From the NCBI RefSeq assembly GCF_004121055.1, contig NZ_PYAL01000008.1, positions 62,001 through 126,000 of the forward strand: 64,000 bases of DNA, read 5' to 3'. Source of the DNA: Achromobacter aloeverae. GTDB lineage: Bacteria > Pseudomonadota > Gammaproteobacteria > Burkholderiales > Burkholderiaceae_B. Position numbers and translations under genes: made by a program. Position 1 is the stretch's first letter. The number at the start of each line of letters is the position of its first letter. Under the pieces are notes generated by a model. That model had not been told where the DNA came from. It searched no databases and was given only the letters and a program-made list of their open reading frames with translations. Shown piece after piece: positions 49,664 through 59,095 of the stretch.

Positions 49664-50230
49664 CTACGTGATCGTTGGCGCCGACGGCGGGAGTGAAATC
49701 TGCTTCACCCAGACGTCGCCGGTCGCCATACTGAAAATGACTTGCCTGTGGCCGCTGCCGAACAGATGCTCCGATCGCACCGCGACGCCGTATTGCCGCA
49801 ACAACTCGCGGGCCGCCTCGCCATTGCGGCGGCCGATATCCACCACGTGAGGATGGGGCCGGTCGGGGAACATATTGCCGCCGCCGAAAATCTTGGCCTC
49901 GCACTCCTGCACCCCGATGCCTTTCCTTTCCAGCGCCCGTACCATCAAGTGCACCGCCTCCGCGCCGTAGCGGCCATCCAGCGGCTGGTCGCCGTGCCGG
50001 GGGCGGGAAGCCAGCAGGAAGTGGGACATCGCGCCCTCGCGGCGACCCGGATGCCACAACGTGATGGACACGCACGATCCCAGGATGGTGCGAACCCGGA
50101 ACCGCGCATCGCCCACGATGTAGCTGCCCGGCTGCAGGAACATATCCACGGCATGCCCCGCCAGCGACGCATCGGCCGCGTCGTTGGCAGGGCGACGCGG
50201 CGCGGGCTGGGCAGGTATGCATTCCCGCAT
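49664..50230 (-). CDS. cheD: Chemoreceptor glutamine deamidase
   Basis: 188 residues. The Cys-His-Thr triad is visible: Cys53 ([12 protein letters not shown]), His70 (MSHFLL) and the Thr in [10 protein letters not shown]. CheD deamidates glutamines in receptors and can bind CheC-type phosphatases. The start at 50230 lies 2 bases past the cheR stop, so translation is coupled. Confidence 0.93.
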   Translation of the reverse strand: MRECIPAQPAPRRPANDAADASLAGHAVDMFLQPGSYIVGDARFRVRTILGSCVSITLWHPGRREGAMSHFLLASRPRHGDQPLDGRYGAEAVHLMVRALERKGIGVQECEAKIFGGGNMFPDRPHPHVVDIGRRNGEAARELLRQYGVAVRSEHLFGSGHRQVIFSMATGDVWVKQISLPPSAPTIT

Positions 50231-50232
50231 GG

Positions 50233-51042
50233 TCAGGTCTTGCGATACACGGACGGCATCACCGCGGTCACCGCGGCGTCCAGGCCGTGCAGGCTTTCCG
50301 AATGACCCACGAACAGCACCCCTCCCGGTTTCAGCCGCGACAGGACGCGTCCTATCACCTGCCGCTTGGTCTCGCCGTTGAAATAGATCATCACGTTGCG
50401 CAGGAACACCGCATCGAAGGCGCCCAGGTCCGGCAGGGGCGCGTTCAGGTTGGCATGATCGAAGCGCACATGCTGGCGCAGCGTCCGGTCGACCAGGAAG
50501 GTGCCGGCCTGCGGACCCAACCCCTTGAGGCAATAGCGCTTGAGCATGGCCTGCGGAATATGGCGTCCACGCTGTTCAGGATAGTGGCCGGTACGGGCGC
50601 GCGCCAGCACCCGGGTGCTGATGTCGGTGCCCAGCACCTCGAAAGGACGGCCTTGCAGGCAGTCGTGCAGCACCATGGCGACGGTATAGGCCTCCTCGCC
50701 GGTGGAGCTGGCCGCGCTCCAGACGCGGTAAGGCCGGGACCTCGCGGCATCCGATTGCGCCTCCCGGGCAAGCACCTCGAAATGGCGGGGCTCGCGAAAG
50801 AAATAGGTTTCGTTGGTGGTCAGCAAATCGATCGCCAACTGCGACTCGCGCGCCTCGCCGTCACGCTGCAACAGCGCGAAATAGGCCGCATAGCTGTCCA
50901 CGCGGCGCGCCTCCAGCCGTTTGGCCAGGCGGCCGCAGACCAGCGCCTTCTTGGCCGCGGACAGGCTGATCCCCGCGGCCTCGAAGATGAAACGCTGGAA
51001 ATGCGTGAATTCTTGATCGGAAATGGCGTACATGCGGGGCAC
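50233..51042 (-). CDS. cheR: Chemotaxis protein methyltransferase
   Basis: 269 residues. An N-terminal helical domain is followed by [15 protein letters not shown] and the SAM-binding [30 protein letters not shown] is the conserved late block. It methylates receptor glutamates. A start 3 codons later (MYAISDQ) is equally possible. Neither nearby receptor ends with an NWETF-like pentapeptide, so tethering of CheR is unlikely. Confidence 0.95.
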   Translation of the reverse strand: MPRMYAISDQEFTHFQRFIFEAAGISLSAAKKALVCGRLAKRLEARRVDSYAAYFALLQRDGEARESQLAIDLLTTNETYFFREPRHFEVLAREAQSDAARSRPYRVWSAASSTGEEAYTVAMVLHDCLQGRPFEVLGTDISTRVLARARTGHYPEQRGRHIPQAMLKRYCLKGLGPQAGTFLVDRTLRQHVRFDHANLNAPLPDLGAFDAVFLRNVMIYFNGETKRQVIGRVLSRLKPGGVLFVGHSESLHGLDAAVTAVMPSVYRKT

Positions 51043-51093
51043 GATGGCGGTCGAGGGGATGGAGGAGAAAACTCGTGGGAAGCCGGACTGCGG

Positions 51094-52389
51094 TCAGGGC
51101 GCGACAACGTCGCCAGCCTGGCGCGCGCCGCGAACCGGACGGCCAAGGCCCTCGCGCAGGCCATCGACCCGATGCCTGTGCTGCCTCAACCACCCTGGAA
51201 TGCCGCTGCCCGCCATGGGGCGGGCGATGAAATATCCCTGCCCCACCATGCAGCCCAATTCGCGCAACAGCTGCCAGTCCTCCTCGGTTTCGATGCCCTC
51301 GGCCGTCGACACCAGCCCCATCTGCTGCGCCATGTCGATGGCCGCCTTGAGAATGACGCGCAGGTTCTTGCGCTTGATGGCTCCGTGCACGAAGCTGCGG
51401 TCTATCTTCAATTCCGTGAACGGGATGCGCGCCAGCTGCTGCATGGACGAGAAGCCGGTGCCGTAGTCATCGATGGACAAGCCGAAGCCGCGCAGCCGCA
51501 GCCGCGCCAGCAGGCCGCGCGCATGGCCGCCCGGGTCGACCAGCGAGCTTTCCGTGATTTCGAAACTCACCTGTTCCGTCGGCACCTGGAAGCGATGCAC
51601 CACGGCCATGATGTCGTGCACCAGGCCAGGCCAGTCCAGCAGCAGGGGCGACAGGTTGATCGACAGCGTCAGGCGCAGGCCACGGCTGTTCCAGCTGGCC
51701 ATCTGCGCCAGCGCCTGCTCCATCACCGCGAAGGTCAACGGCTGGATCAGGCCATATTGCTCGGCCAGGGGAATGAAGCGCGCGGGCGGCACATCGCCCA
51801 GCCGAGGATGGCGCCAGCGGGCCAACGCCTCCACGCCGCGCACCAGGCCGGTGTTCATGTCGACCTTGGGCTGGTACTCCACATGGACCTGGCCCTGGGT
51901 CAGCGCGGCCTCCAGCATCCCGGGCGGGATCGGCGGCGCCTGTTCCTGTTCCCGTCCCTGTTCCTCTTCGGTCCCGGCGCCACGGCGCGGGCGCGCCGCC
52001 ACGCCATACGTGTCCAATGCATGGCCCAGGGCTTCCCGCGTAACGGGCTTTTCCAGGCCGGCCAGCACATTGAAACCCATGTCCAGCGCGATGGCGACCA
52101 CGGAATCGATCATCGCGCTCTCGCGGCCGGACGCGATGACCAGGTCGACCAGGGTATTGCGGATGCGCAGCTGCTCTATCAGCTCGACGCCGTCCATGCC
52201 GCGCATTTCGATATCGACCACGATGACCTGGGGCAAGGGCCGCAGGGTATCGAGCACGGCCAGCGCCTCCTCGCCGTCGCCCGCCTCGTGGACCGACGCG
52301 ATGCCCAGATCGCGGCATAGCGACGCCGTATGGCGCCGCTGATACAGGCTATCGTCGACCACGAGAATGGAGCGCAGCGTAGGCAACAC
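51094..52389 (-). CDS. Response regulator with EAL c-di-GMP phosphodiesterase domain
   Basis: 431 residues from a GTG start at 52389, 14 bp after cheW; no ATG fits. The receiver has VVDDS and phospho-acceptor Asp59 (VIVVDIEMRGMDG). The EAL domain (about 145-400) keeps the metal and catalytic residues: VEALARWRHP, NLSPLLL, FEITESS, IDDYGTGFSS, LKIDRSFV, AEGIET and GYFIARPM. It should hydrolyse c-di-GMP under control of phosphorylation, most likely by the CheA of this operon. The C-terminal 30 residues are Arg/Gly-rich. Confidence 0.9.
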   Translation of the reverse strand: MLPTLRSILVVDDSLYQRRHTASLCRDLGIASVHEAGDGEEALAVLDTLRPLPQVIVVDIEMRGMDGVELIEQLRIRNTLVDLVIASGRESAMIDSVVAIALDMGFNVLAGLEKPVTREALGHALDTYGVAARPRRGAGTEEEQGREQEQAPPIPPGMLEAALTQGQVHVEYQPKVDMNTGLVRGVEALARWRHPRLGDVPPARFIPLAEQYGLIQPLTFAVMEQALAQMASWNSRGLRLTLSINLSPLLLDWPGLVHDIMAVVHRFQVPTEQVSFEITESSLVDPGGHARGLLARLRLRGFGLSIDDYGTGFSSMQQLARIPFTELKIDRSFVHGAIKRKNLRVILKAAIDMAQQMGLVSTAEGIETEEDWQLLRELGCMVGQGYFIARPMAGSGIPGWLRQHRHRVDGLREGLGRPVRGARQAGDVVAP

Positions 52390-52402
52390 GTTCGCGCCCC
52401 GT

Positions 52403-52981
52403 TCAACCCGCCGCCGGGGCGCCGCGTGGCAGCAGGGACTGGGCCTGGTGCCCGCCGCCCGGCAGGGACGCGGCCTCGACCAGCGTCGCGCCATCCGGCA
52501 GGGCTTCCAAAGCCAGTATCCGGCCCACGGCCAACAGGATGACGAAGCGGCCGCGCACCTTGCCGACGCCGGCAATGAAGTCGGTGCGCACGCCAGCCCC
52601 GAACAAGGGCGGCGGCTCGATATCCGCGGCCGCGATCTCCAGCACTTCGCTGACCGCGTCCACCACCACGCCCGCCACCTGGGCGCCGCCCTCCGGCTCG
52701 TCGACCTCGACGATGACGATGCACGTGCGCTTGGTCACCGGCGCCGCCGGGCGGCCGAAGCGCGCCTGCAGGTCGATGACCGGCACCACGGCGCCGCGCA
52801 GGTTGATCACGCCGCGTATGGACGGCGGCATCATGGGCACCACGGTCAGGTCGTGGTACTCGATGATCTCCTTGATCGACAGGATGCCGATGGCGAACAT
52901 TTCGCCGCCCAGCAGGAACGTCAGGTATTGCGAGGAATCGGCCGGCGCGGCCGGCTCGCCCGCCAAGGACAAGGCATTCAT
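52403..52981 (-). CDS. cheW: CheW coupling protein
   Basis: 192 residues with a single CheW SH3-like domain: YLTFLLGGEMFAIGILSIKEII, MMPPSIRGVINLRGAVVPVIDL and FIAGVGKV. It couples receptors to CheA. The C-terminus has about 30 extra residues rich in Gly, Ala and Pro. It sits 15 bp after the receptor gene. Confidence 0.95.
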   Translation of the reverse strand: MNALSLAGEPAAPADSSQYLTFLLGGEMFAIGILSIKEIIEYHDLTVVPMMPPSIRGVINLRGAVVPVIDLQARFGRPAAPVTKRTCIVIVEVDEPEGGAQVAGVVVDAVSEVLEIAAADIEPPPLFGAGVRTDFIAGVGKVRGRFVILLAVGRILALEALPDGATLVEAASLPGGGHQAQSLLPRGAPAAG

Positions 52982-52996
52982 GGCAGCGCTCCGCGA

Positions 52997-54662
52997 TCAG
53001 TAGCGGCCGAACTGCGACTCGTCCGGCGTATCGACGCCGGCGAACGCAAGAGCGACGCCAGGTTCGACGTCGAGCGTCTCGCGCGCCGCCGCGGCCGCGC
53101 CCCGCTTCACCGTCGGCGCCGGCTTGCGCCGCGCCTGGACCGCGCCGGCCTGCCGTCCACTGAGCTTGAAATAAGCCATGGCCTGCTGCAACTGTTCGGC
53201 CTGCGAGCTCATTTCTTCCGCCGTGGCCGCCAGCTCCTCGGAACTGGAAGCGTTCTGCTGCGTGGTCTGGCTCAACTGGCCGACGGCCGCGTTGATCTGG
53301 CTGACGCCCGAGGACTGCTCCTCGGACGCCGCCGTGATCTCCTGCACCAGGTCGGAAGTCTTGCGGATATTCGGCACCATCTGCTCCAGCAAACGGCCCG
53401 CGCGCTCGGCCAGTTCCACGCTGGAGCTGGCGACGTCGCCGATCTCCTGCGCCGCCACCTGGCTGCGCTCCGCCAGCTTGCGCACTTCCGCGGCCACGAC
53501 GGCGAAACCCTTGCCGTGTTCGCCGGCGCGCGCCGCCTCGATGGCCGCGTTCAGGGCCAGCAGGTTGGTCTGGTAGGCGATATCGTCGATGATGCCGATC
53601 TTCTGCGCGATCTGCTTCATGGCGGCCACGGTGGAAGTCACGGCTTCGCCACCCTCGGCGGCCTCGGCCGCGGCCTTGGTCGCCATGCCGTCGGTGACCT
53701 TGGCGTTCTCGGTGTTCTGGGCGATGGACGCCGTCATCTGCTCGATGGATGCGCTGGTCTCTTCAACCCCGGCCGCCTGCTCGCTGGACGCCTGGCTAAG
53801 CGATTGCGCCGTGGCGCTGACTTCCTCCGACGCGCCGGCCAGCGCCTCGGCGCTGCTATTGACCTCTGTCACCACCTGCGACAGGCGGCCGACCATATTC
53901 TTGACCGCCGCCATCATGCTGGTGGTGTCGTTCTTCCTGGTCCGCACGTTGACCGACAGGTCGCCCTCGGCCACCTGCTTGAGGATGCCGGCCGCGTACC
54001 CGGGCTCGCCACCCAGCAGCTTGAGCAGGCCGCGCGTGATGAACAGGGCGATCAGCCCGGCCAGCACCACCGCGGCGATGGCCAGCGTCAGGACCAGCGT
54101 GCGGGTTTCGGCATAGAGCGCGTCACCCTCCTGGCGGGTATCCTCCATCAACTGGACCTGACGGGCGAGCAAGCTGCGCAGCGCCTCTTCCGATGCCGTA
54201 TTGGCGGCCAACACATCGCTTTTCAGGAAGGCGGCGGCGGCTTCGCGGTCCTGTGCATACAGCGCCAGGAAGCGCTCGACGTTCTGATCCACCGCCCGGC
54301 GCGCGTCCTGGGCGTGCTTCAGGAGCTTGCTCGCGGTGTCGTCGACGATGACCTTCTGCAACTTTTCCAGGTTGGCGCGGCTGGTGGCCATGTTATCGGC
54401 CATGCGCTTGCGCTGGCGGTCCAGTTCGCCGGCATCGCTCGTCAGCAGCATGCCGCGCAGGACGCGGCCGTCGTCGATAGTGCGTTGCACATTGTCGTTG
54501 AGCACGGGCGACCTTGGGATAGCGGTCCTCGGTCACCATGGCCAGGCCCGCATTGACCTTTTCCAGCCGCTGCATGCCCAGGACCGATATGGCCACGAGC
54601 AGGATGATCACCACCCCGAACCCCAACGCCAACCGCGTGGCGACTTTCATATTCCCAAACAT
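52997..54662 (-). pseudogene. Methyl-accepting chemotaxis protein gene with a frameshift
   Basis: The N-terminus (start 54662, GAGGAG upstream) encodes FGNMKVATRLALGFG, a membrane helix and [11 protein letters not shown] in one frame. At about 54506-54508, a CCC on the coding strand, the frame changes by one base and continues as [20 protein letters not shown] through a 4-helix-bundle sensor, a second membrane helix, HAMP ([13 protein letters not shown]) and a full signalling domain ([33 protein letters not shown]). Removing one C restores a receptor of about 554 residues. The reading is otherwise intact, so this is a recent mutation, phase variation or a sequencing error. Confidence 0.85.
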
Positions 54663-54720
54663 AGGCTTGCTCCTCGATCTGAATTGTCCACTCGACGATG
54701 TTCCGCGCCGGTCCTTGGCG

Positions 54721-56889
54721 TCATGCGTCTGACCGGGCGATGCCGGTTGGCGTGGAATGCCTTGCATTTTCCATAAGGGCCGGCACGTCAAGGATCAGCG
54801 CGACTTCGCCGCTGCCCAGGATGCTGGACCCGCTGATGCCCTGCACGCCCGCGAAGATACGCGCCAGCGGTTTGATGACGGCCTGTGTTTCGCCCAACAA
54901 GGTGTCGACGACCAGGCCACAACGCTGGGCGCCATGGCGGACCACCACGATGTTCTCGCGCGCGCCCGCTTCGCCGGACAGCGCGAACATCTCGCGCAGG
55001 CGAATGAAGGGCAGCACCTGGCCGCGCAGGTCCGTGTAGCTGCCGCCCGCGACCGCGTTATAGGCGACGCACTCGTCCACCATGTCCAGCGGCAGGATGA
55101 AACGCGAGCGGCCGACGCCGACCTGGAAGCCGTCGATGATGGCCAGCGTCAGCGGCAGGCGCACCGTAACCAGCGTGCCGGCGCCCGGGCGGCTGGTGAC
55201 ATCGACGCTGCCGCGCAGCGCTTCGATATTGCGCTTGACCACGTCCATGCCCACCCCGCGCCCCGACAGGTCGGTCACCGCGGCGGCCGTCGAAAAGCCC
55301 GGCTCGAAAATCAGCTTGAACACGTCGCTGTCGGACAGGACCTGCCCAGGCTCGACAATGCCGCGTTCCACCGCCTTCGCGAAGATGCGTTCGCGGTCCA
55401 GGCCGCCGCCATCGTCGCGCACCTCGATCACGATATGGCCCGACTCATGGCGGGCGTCCAGCGTGATGGTGCCGTGCGCGGGCTTGCCCCGCGCCACCCG
55501 CACGTCGGCCGGCTCGATGCCATGGTCTATGGCATTACGCACCAGGTGGGTCAGCGGATCGCCGATTTTCTCCACCACCGTCTTGTCCAGCTCGGTCTCC
55601 TCGCCGCTGATCGCCAACTCGATGTGCTTGCCCAGCGTACGCGCCACGTCGTGCACCACGCGGCGGAAACGGTTGAAGGTGGCCCCGATGCGGACCATGC
55701 GCAATTGCAGCGTGCTGTCGTGCACGGCCTCGACCAGGTCGGCCACCTGCGAAGCGCACTCCTGCGCCTCGGCGTTGCCGCTGCGCGCGGCGGCCAGGCT
55801 GGCGCCGGCGGACGCAGTGATCAGTTCGCCCACGAGGTTGATCAAATGATCGAGCTTGTCCGCGTCGACGCGCACCGACCGGCTTTCGCCCACCTTCCTT
55901 TCCTTGGCCTGCCGCTGCCGGTGCAACGCCGCGGCCACCACCGGCGGCGCGACCGCCAGCTGCTGCACCAGGATCTGGCCCAGGGGCTCCGGATCGTCGT
56001 CCTCGCCCTGCAGCCGCAAGGCCTCTTCCAATTCACGCGGCGTCAACGTCCCGCAGCGCACCAGCATCTCGCCCAGCATGGCCGGTTCCTCGCCCAGACC
56101 GGCCAGCATGTCCATATAGTCGGAGATGCGGCTGCGGGGAGGAATGATGCGTATGTTGCAATCGTCGATGACGAATTCGAAAGTGCCTTCGATCGTGGCC
56201 TTGTCGGCGGGACTGTCCAGGCCGATTTCGAAGCCGAGATAGCAGGCTTCCGGATCCATGTCGTCCAGGGCGGGCAGGCGTCCCGCCTGGCACGCCACGC
56301 CGGTGATGCGGCCCAGCCGCTGCAAGTAGCGGATGAAGGACAATGGGTCCATGCCATTGCGCAGCACGCCCTCGTGGAAACGCAGGGAGATATGCCAATG
56401 ATCGGCATAGTCCCCCGGCTCGTCCGCCTGACCTGCCTCGCCCGCCTGGCCATCCGCCCGCATCACCGCCACGGCGGCCGCGTCACCCTGGCCTCGCAGG
56501 TAGCCGGCCAGCCGCTCGCGCAGCATGCCCCCTTCCGTCCGCGAATCGGGATCATCCCCGTCCTGCGCCGCGCCTCCATCGACGCCGTCGACAAGGCGGC
56601 CGATATAGTCCTTGCAACCCAGCATCAGCGCCACCATCTCGGCGTCGAGGCCGATGACGCCCTCGCGCACCCGGTCCAGCACGCTTTCGACGTCGTGCGT
56701 GAACTCCACGATGCGGTCGATGCCGAACAGGCCCGCCGATCCCTTGATGGTATGGGCGGCACGGAAGATCGCATTGATGGCCGGCGCGCGGTCGATCTCG
56801 TCCTGCACCGTCAATAACGCCTCTTCCATTTCCGCCAGCAGTTCGCGGCTTTCGGTAATGAAGGTTTGCAGCGCCTGGTCCAGATCCAT
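54721..56889 (-). CDS. cheA: Chemotaxis histidine kinase CheA with MshEN-like insert
   Basis: 722 residues from the ATG at 56889 (GGAG upstream; another ATG 4 codons earlier). The Hpt domain has His46 (RAAHTIKGSAG). A P2-like region at about 162-252 (HWHISLRFHEGVLRNGMDP) is followed by two 24-residue MshEN-like motifs at about 271-294 and 302-325, then P3 dimerisation, the ATPase (HLVRNAIDHGIEPADVR, DDGGGLD, GRGVGMDVV) and a CheW-like P5. It phosphorylates CheY, CheB and probably the EAL regulator. Confidence 0.94.
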   Translation of the reverse strand: MDLDQALQTFITESRELLAEMEEALLTVQDEIDRAPAINAIFRAAHTIKGSAGLFGIDRIVEFTHDVESVLDRVREGVIGLDAEMVALMLGCKDYIGRLVDGVDGGAAQDGDDPDSRTEGGMLRERLAGYLRGQGDAAAVAVMRADGQAGEAGQADEPGDYADHWHISLRFHEGVLRNGMDPLSFIRYLQRLGRITGVACQAGRLPALDDMDPEACYLGFEIGLDSPADKATIEGTFEFVIDDCNIRIIPPRSRISDYMDMLAGLGEEPAMLGEMLVRCGTLTPRELEEALRLQGEDDDPEPLGQILVQQLAVAPPVVAAALHRQRQAKERKVGESRSVRVDADKLDHLINLVGELITASAGASLAAARSGNAEAQECASQVADLVEAVHDSTLQLRMVRIGATFNRFRRVVHDVARTLGKHIELAISGEETELDKTVVEKIGDPLTHLVRNAIDHGIEPADVRVARGKPAHGTITLDARHESGHIVIEVRDDGGGLDRERIFAKAVERGIVEPGQVLSDSDVFKLIFEPGFSTAAAVTDLSGRGVGMDVVKRNIEALRGSVDVTSRPGAGTLVTVRLPLTLAIIDGFQVGVGRSRFILPLDMVDECVAYNAVAGGSYTDLRGQVLPFIRLREMFALSGEAGARENIVVVRHGAQRCGLVVDTLLGETQAVIKPLARIFAGVQGISGSSILGSGEVALILDVPALMENARHSTPTGIARSDA

Positions 56890-56913
56890 GCTTCGCTCCA
56901 TGGGCCGCGCCGC

Positions 56914-57237
56914 TCAGGCGGCGGGCCCGATTTCCATGTCATGTCCGGCGGCCATGACAGGCGCCAGCGTGCTGTCCAGGCCCAGCAGGGCAATGACTTC
57001 GCGCAAGGGCTCGGCCAATCCGGCCAGGCGCAGTTCGCGTTGCTGCGCCTGGGCCCGCGCATGCGCCGCCAGCAACAGCTGTACGCCGGCGGTGTCGAGC
57101 TCGGTCACCCCGCTCAGGTCGACGCACAAGGGCTCGGGTTCCGCATCGGCAGCCAGGGCCTGCGACAGGCGCTGGCGCACCTCCTGCGCGGTATAGATCG
57201 TCAGCTCGCCCTCCAGCCGCAGCGTTCGCGCGTCCAT
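56914..57237 (-). CDS. STAS-domain protein
   Basis: 107 residues: a single STAS domain with DLSGVTELDTAGVQLLL, where Thr/Ser near LDTAG is the usual phosphorylation site of anti-sigma antagonists. Here it lies between cheY and cheA with a one-base overlap with cheY (TAATG). Similar small STAS proteins occur in alternative chemosensory operons and may bind or be phosphorylated by a kinase; the partner is not known. No switch kinase is encoded nearby. Confidence 0.88.
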   Translation of the reverse strand: MDARTLRLEGELTIYTAQEVRQRLSQALAADAEPEPLCVDLSGVTELDTAGVQLLLAAHARAQAQQRELRLAGLAEPLREVIALLGLDSTLAPVMAAGHDMEIGPAA

Positions 57238-57605
57238 TACGGCAGCACCAGTTTTTCCACCGCGCCCAGCAACTGGGCCGGCTGGAAGGGCTTGACCATC
57301 CAGGCCTTGGCGCCGGCCAGCTGGCCTTCGCGCTTCTTCGCTTCCTGGCTTTCCGTGGTAAGCATGATGACCGGCGTAAATCGATAGGCCGGCAGCTGCT
57401 TCACGCTCTTGAGGAACGTAATGCCGTCCATGTTCGGCATATTCACGTCGCTGATGATCAGGTGGATCTTCTGGCCCGTGAGCTTGGCCAATGCGTCCTG
57501 GCCATCGCGGCCTTCGATGACGTCATAACCGGCGCCGCGCAAGGCGATGCCCACCACCTGGCGCACCGAGGCCGAATCATCGACGATAAGTATGGTCTTG
57601 GGCAT
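57237..57605 (-). CDS. cheY: CheY-like response regulator
   Basis: 122 residues, a stand-alone receiver. Acidic residues VDD (9-10) and phospho-acceptor Asp53 (IISDVNMPNMDG), Thr in MLTTES and Lys in WMVKPF are all present. It carries the CheA signal to a motor or other target. It follows the upstream receptor-like gene by 9 bp. Confidence 0.94.
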   Translation of the reverse strand: MPKTILIVDDSASVRQVVGIALRGAGYDVIEGRDGQDALAKLTGQKIHLIISDVNMPNMDGITFLKSVKQLPAYRFTPVIMLTTESQEAKKREGQLAGAKAWMVKPFQPAQLLGAVEKLVLP

Positions 57606-57614
57606 GCTGCTTCC

Positions 57615-58754
57615 TCAGAAGAAAGTGATGTCGTCGCCGGCGGTCGCCGGCTTGGTGGGCGCGCCGCGATGCAACTCACGTTCGCCGGCCATGGCATAGG
57701 TCTTCTCCAGCTCCTGCAACAGGCCGCCAGCGGCAAGCGGCAGCAGTTCGCCGGCCTCCTCGCACTCGCGCCGATAATCCTGGATCACGGTCGGCAGGCG
57801 CTCGATATTGGCCACGACGTGCGCCATGACCTGGCTGACCCGGTCCTGGAATTGCAGCTGGACCAGCGCCTCGTTGACTTCGGTCTGGATACCCTGGCTC
57901 TCTTCGCGCAGGCGATCGGTGGTTTCCGTAAGACCGTCGGCAAAGGCCTGGAAGCCTTCGAGCACTTGCTGGATGGCGGTTTCCGAAGCCGCGACCGCCT
58001 CCTGCTCGCGGCGGGTGGTCTGCTCGGCGACGGTGCAGGTCTGCAGGATGGCCGCGCCTATCAGCTCGATTTTTTCCGCGATGCGGGCGCCGGTTTCCCC
58101 GGACTGCTTGGAAAGCGCCCGGACTTCCTGCGCGACCGTGGCGAAGCCGCGGCCCAGGCTGCCCGCATGGGCTGCTTCGATGGTGGCGTTGATGGCGAGC
58201 AGGTTGGTCTGCTGGGTCACCATGGCGATGGCCTGCACCATGTCCTGGAGCTCGTCGACGAAGCCTTGCAGGCCCTGGACCTTGACCAGCATGTCGGCCT
58301 TGGTCTGCATGCCGTCGCGCAGTAGTTGCAGCACGCCATCCAGCTGCTGCCGGCTGCGCGCGGAGACGGCGGCGGCCGAACGATCGCCGCTGCCCCCATT
58401 GTCCATGGAGAGCCTGAGCGTCTGGTCCAGGCGCACGGATATCTCGCCAAAGCGCATGCTCAGCGCCGTGATGGCCTCTTCCATCTGGCTACGGGACGAT
58501 TCGATCTGGCGCGACCACACCGGCGCCAGGTCCGCGCTGAAATTTTCCAGGTTGGCCATGTGACGCTGCACCGCCCCGTCTTCCGTGGACTCGGCACGTC
58601 CACGCCAGCCCGCGGCGATGCCCAGCGCAACCAGCACGGCGCCCGCGGCGCAGCCCCAGGTGGACCAGGCGGCGAAAGCCGCGCTGGCCACGCCTCCCGC
58701 GAGCCCCAGCAGCGTCGCACTCCAACGCGCCCACAGATGTCGAACCTCAGTCAT
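57615..58754 (-). CDS. Methyl-accepting chemotaxis protein, short N-terminus, no HAMP
   Basis: 379 residues. Two closely spaced hydrophobic helices near residues 10-50 form a hairpin with almost no periplasmic domain; no HAMP is visible. The signalling hairpin tip reads [36 protein letters not shown], more divergent than the other receptor. The C-terminus ends DDITFF. It probably senses a cytoplasmic or membrane signal. First gene of the operon; the start at 58754 is chosen over an ATG 22 codons earlier. Confidence 0.88.
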   Translation of the reverse strand: MTEVRHLWARWSATLLGLAGGVASAAFAAWSTWGCAAGAVLVALGIAAGWRGRAESTEDGAVQRHMANLENFSADLAPVWSRQIESSRSQMEEAITALSMRFGEISVRLDQTLRLSMDNGGSGDRSAAAVSARSRQQLDGVLQLLRDGMQTKADMLVKVQGLQGFVDELQDMVQAIAMVTQQTNLLAINATIEAAHAGSLGRGFATVAQEVRALSKQSGETGARIAEKIELIGAAILQTCTVAEQTTRREQEAVAASETAIQQVLEGFQAFADGLTETTDRLREESQGIQTEVNEALVQLQFQDRVSQVMAHVVANIERLPTVIQDYRRECEEAGELLPLAAGGLLQELEKTYAMAGERELHRGAPTKPATAGDDITFF

Positions 58755-59095
58755 GTACCGCCCTTGAACCTTTGCCGACACCATCCGCCGCGATAACGGA
58801 TCGACGGCTTGCAAACCCACACCCCAAATCCATCATGGCGAAGCCGCCCACCGGCCTGAGGAGGGGGGTGCGCCCGGGCCGGGCCGGACATCGAAAATAT
58901 CCGGTCAACCTGGACAACGGCAGGCGGGCGGCCCGGCAATACGGTTTGGTCGGCCAAAAATCGGCATGACATCGGCCAAGTCTGTTATCTTTACTAATTG
59001 AAGATACAAATACTGACAACCTGCCCGCCGGTAATTGCCGCCGGCATGGCCGTAATGCTGTCGCCAGTCGCTGGCGGTAGCGCCTTCGGAGCCCC
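58755..59095. other. Divergent region, chemotaxis operon / AraC gene
   Basis: 341 bp. It holds an AT-rich patch at about 58980-59015 with an inverted repeat TATCTT-N9-AAGATA (58986-59006). No flagellar sigma-28 promoter was recognised. No gene is seen. Confidence 0.45.

Noticed and set aside
54757-56817. 686-codon open frame opposite cheA
   Set aside because: Shadow frame; all domain motifs lie on the minus strand.
58755-58900. Flagellar sigma-28 promoter for the chemotaxis operon
   Set aside because: No TAAA-N15-GCCGATAA-like pair was found upstream of 58754.
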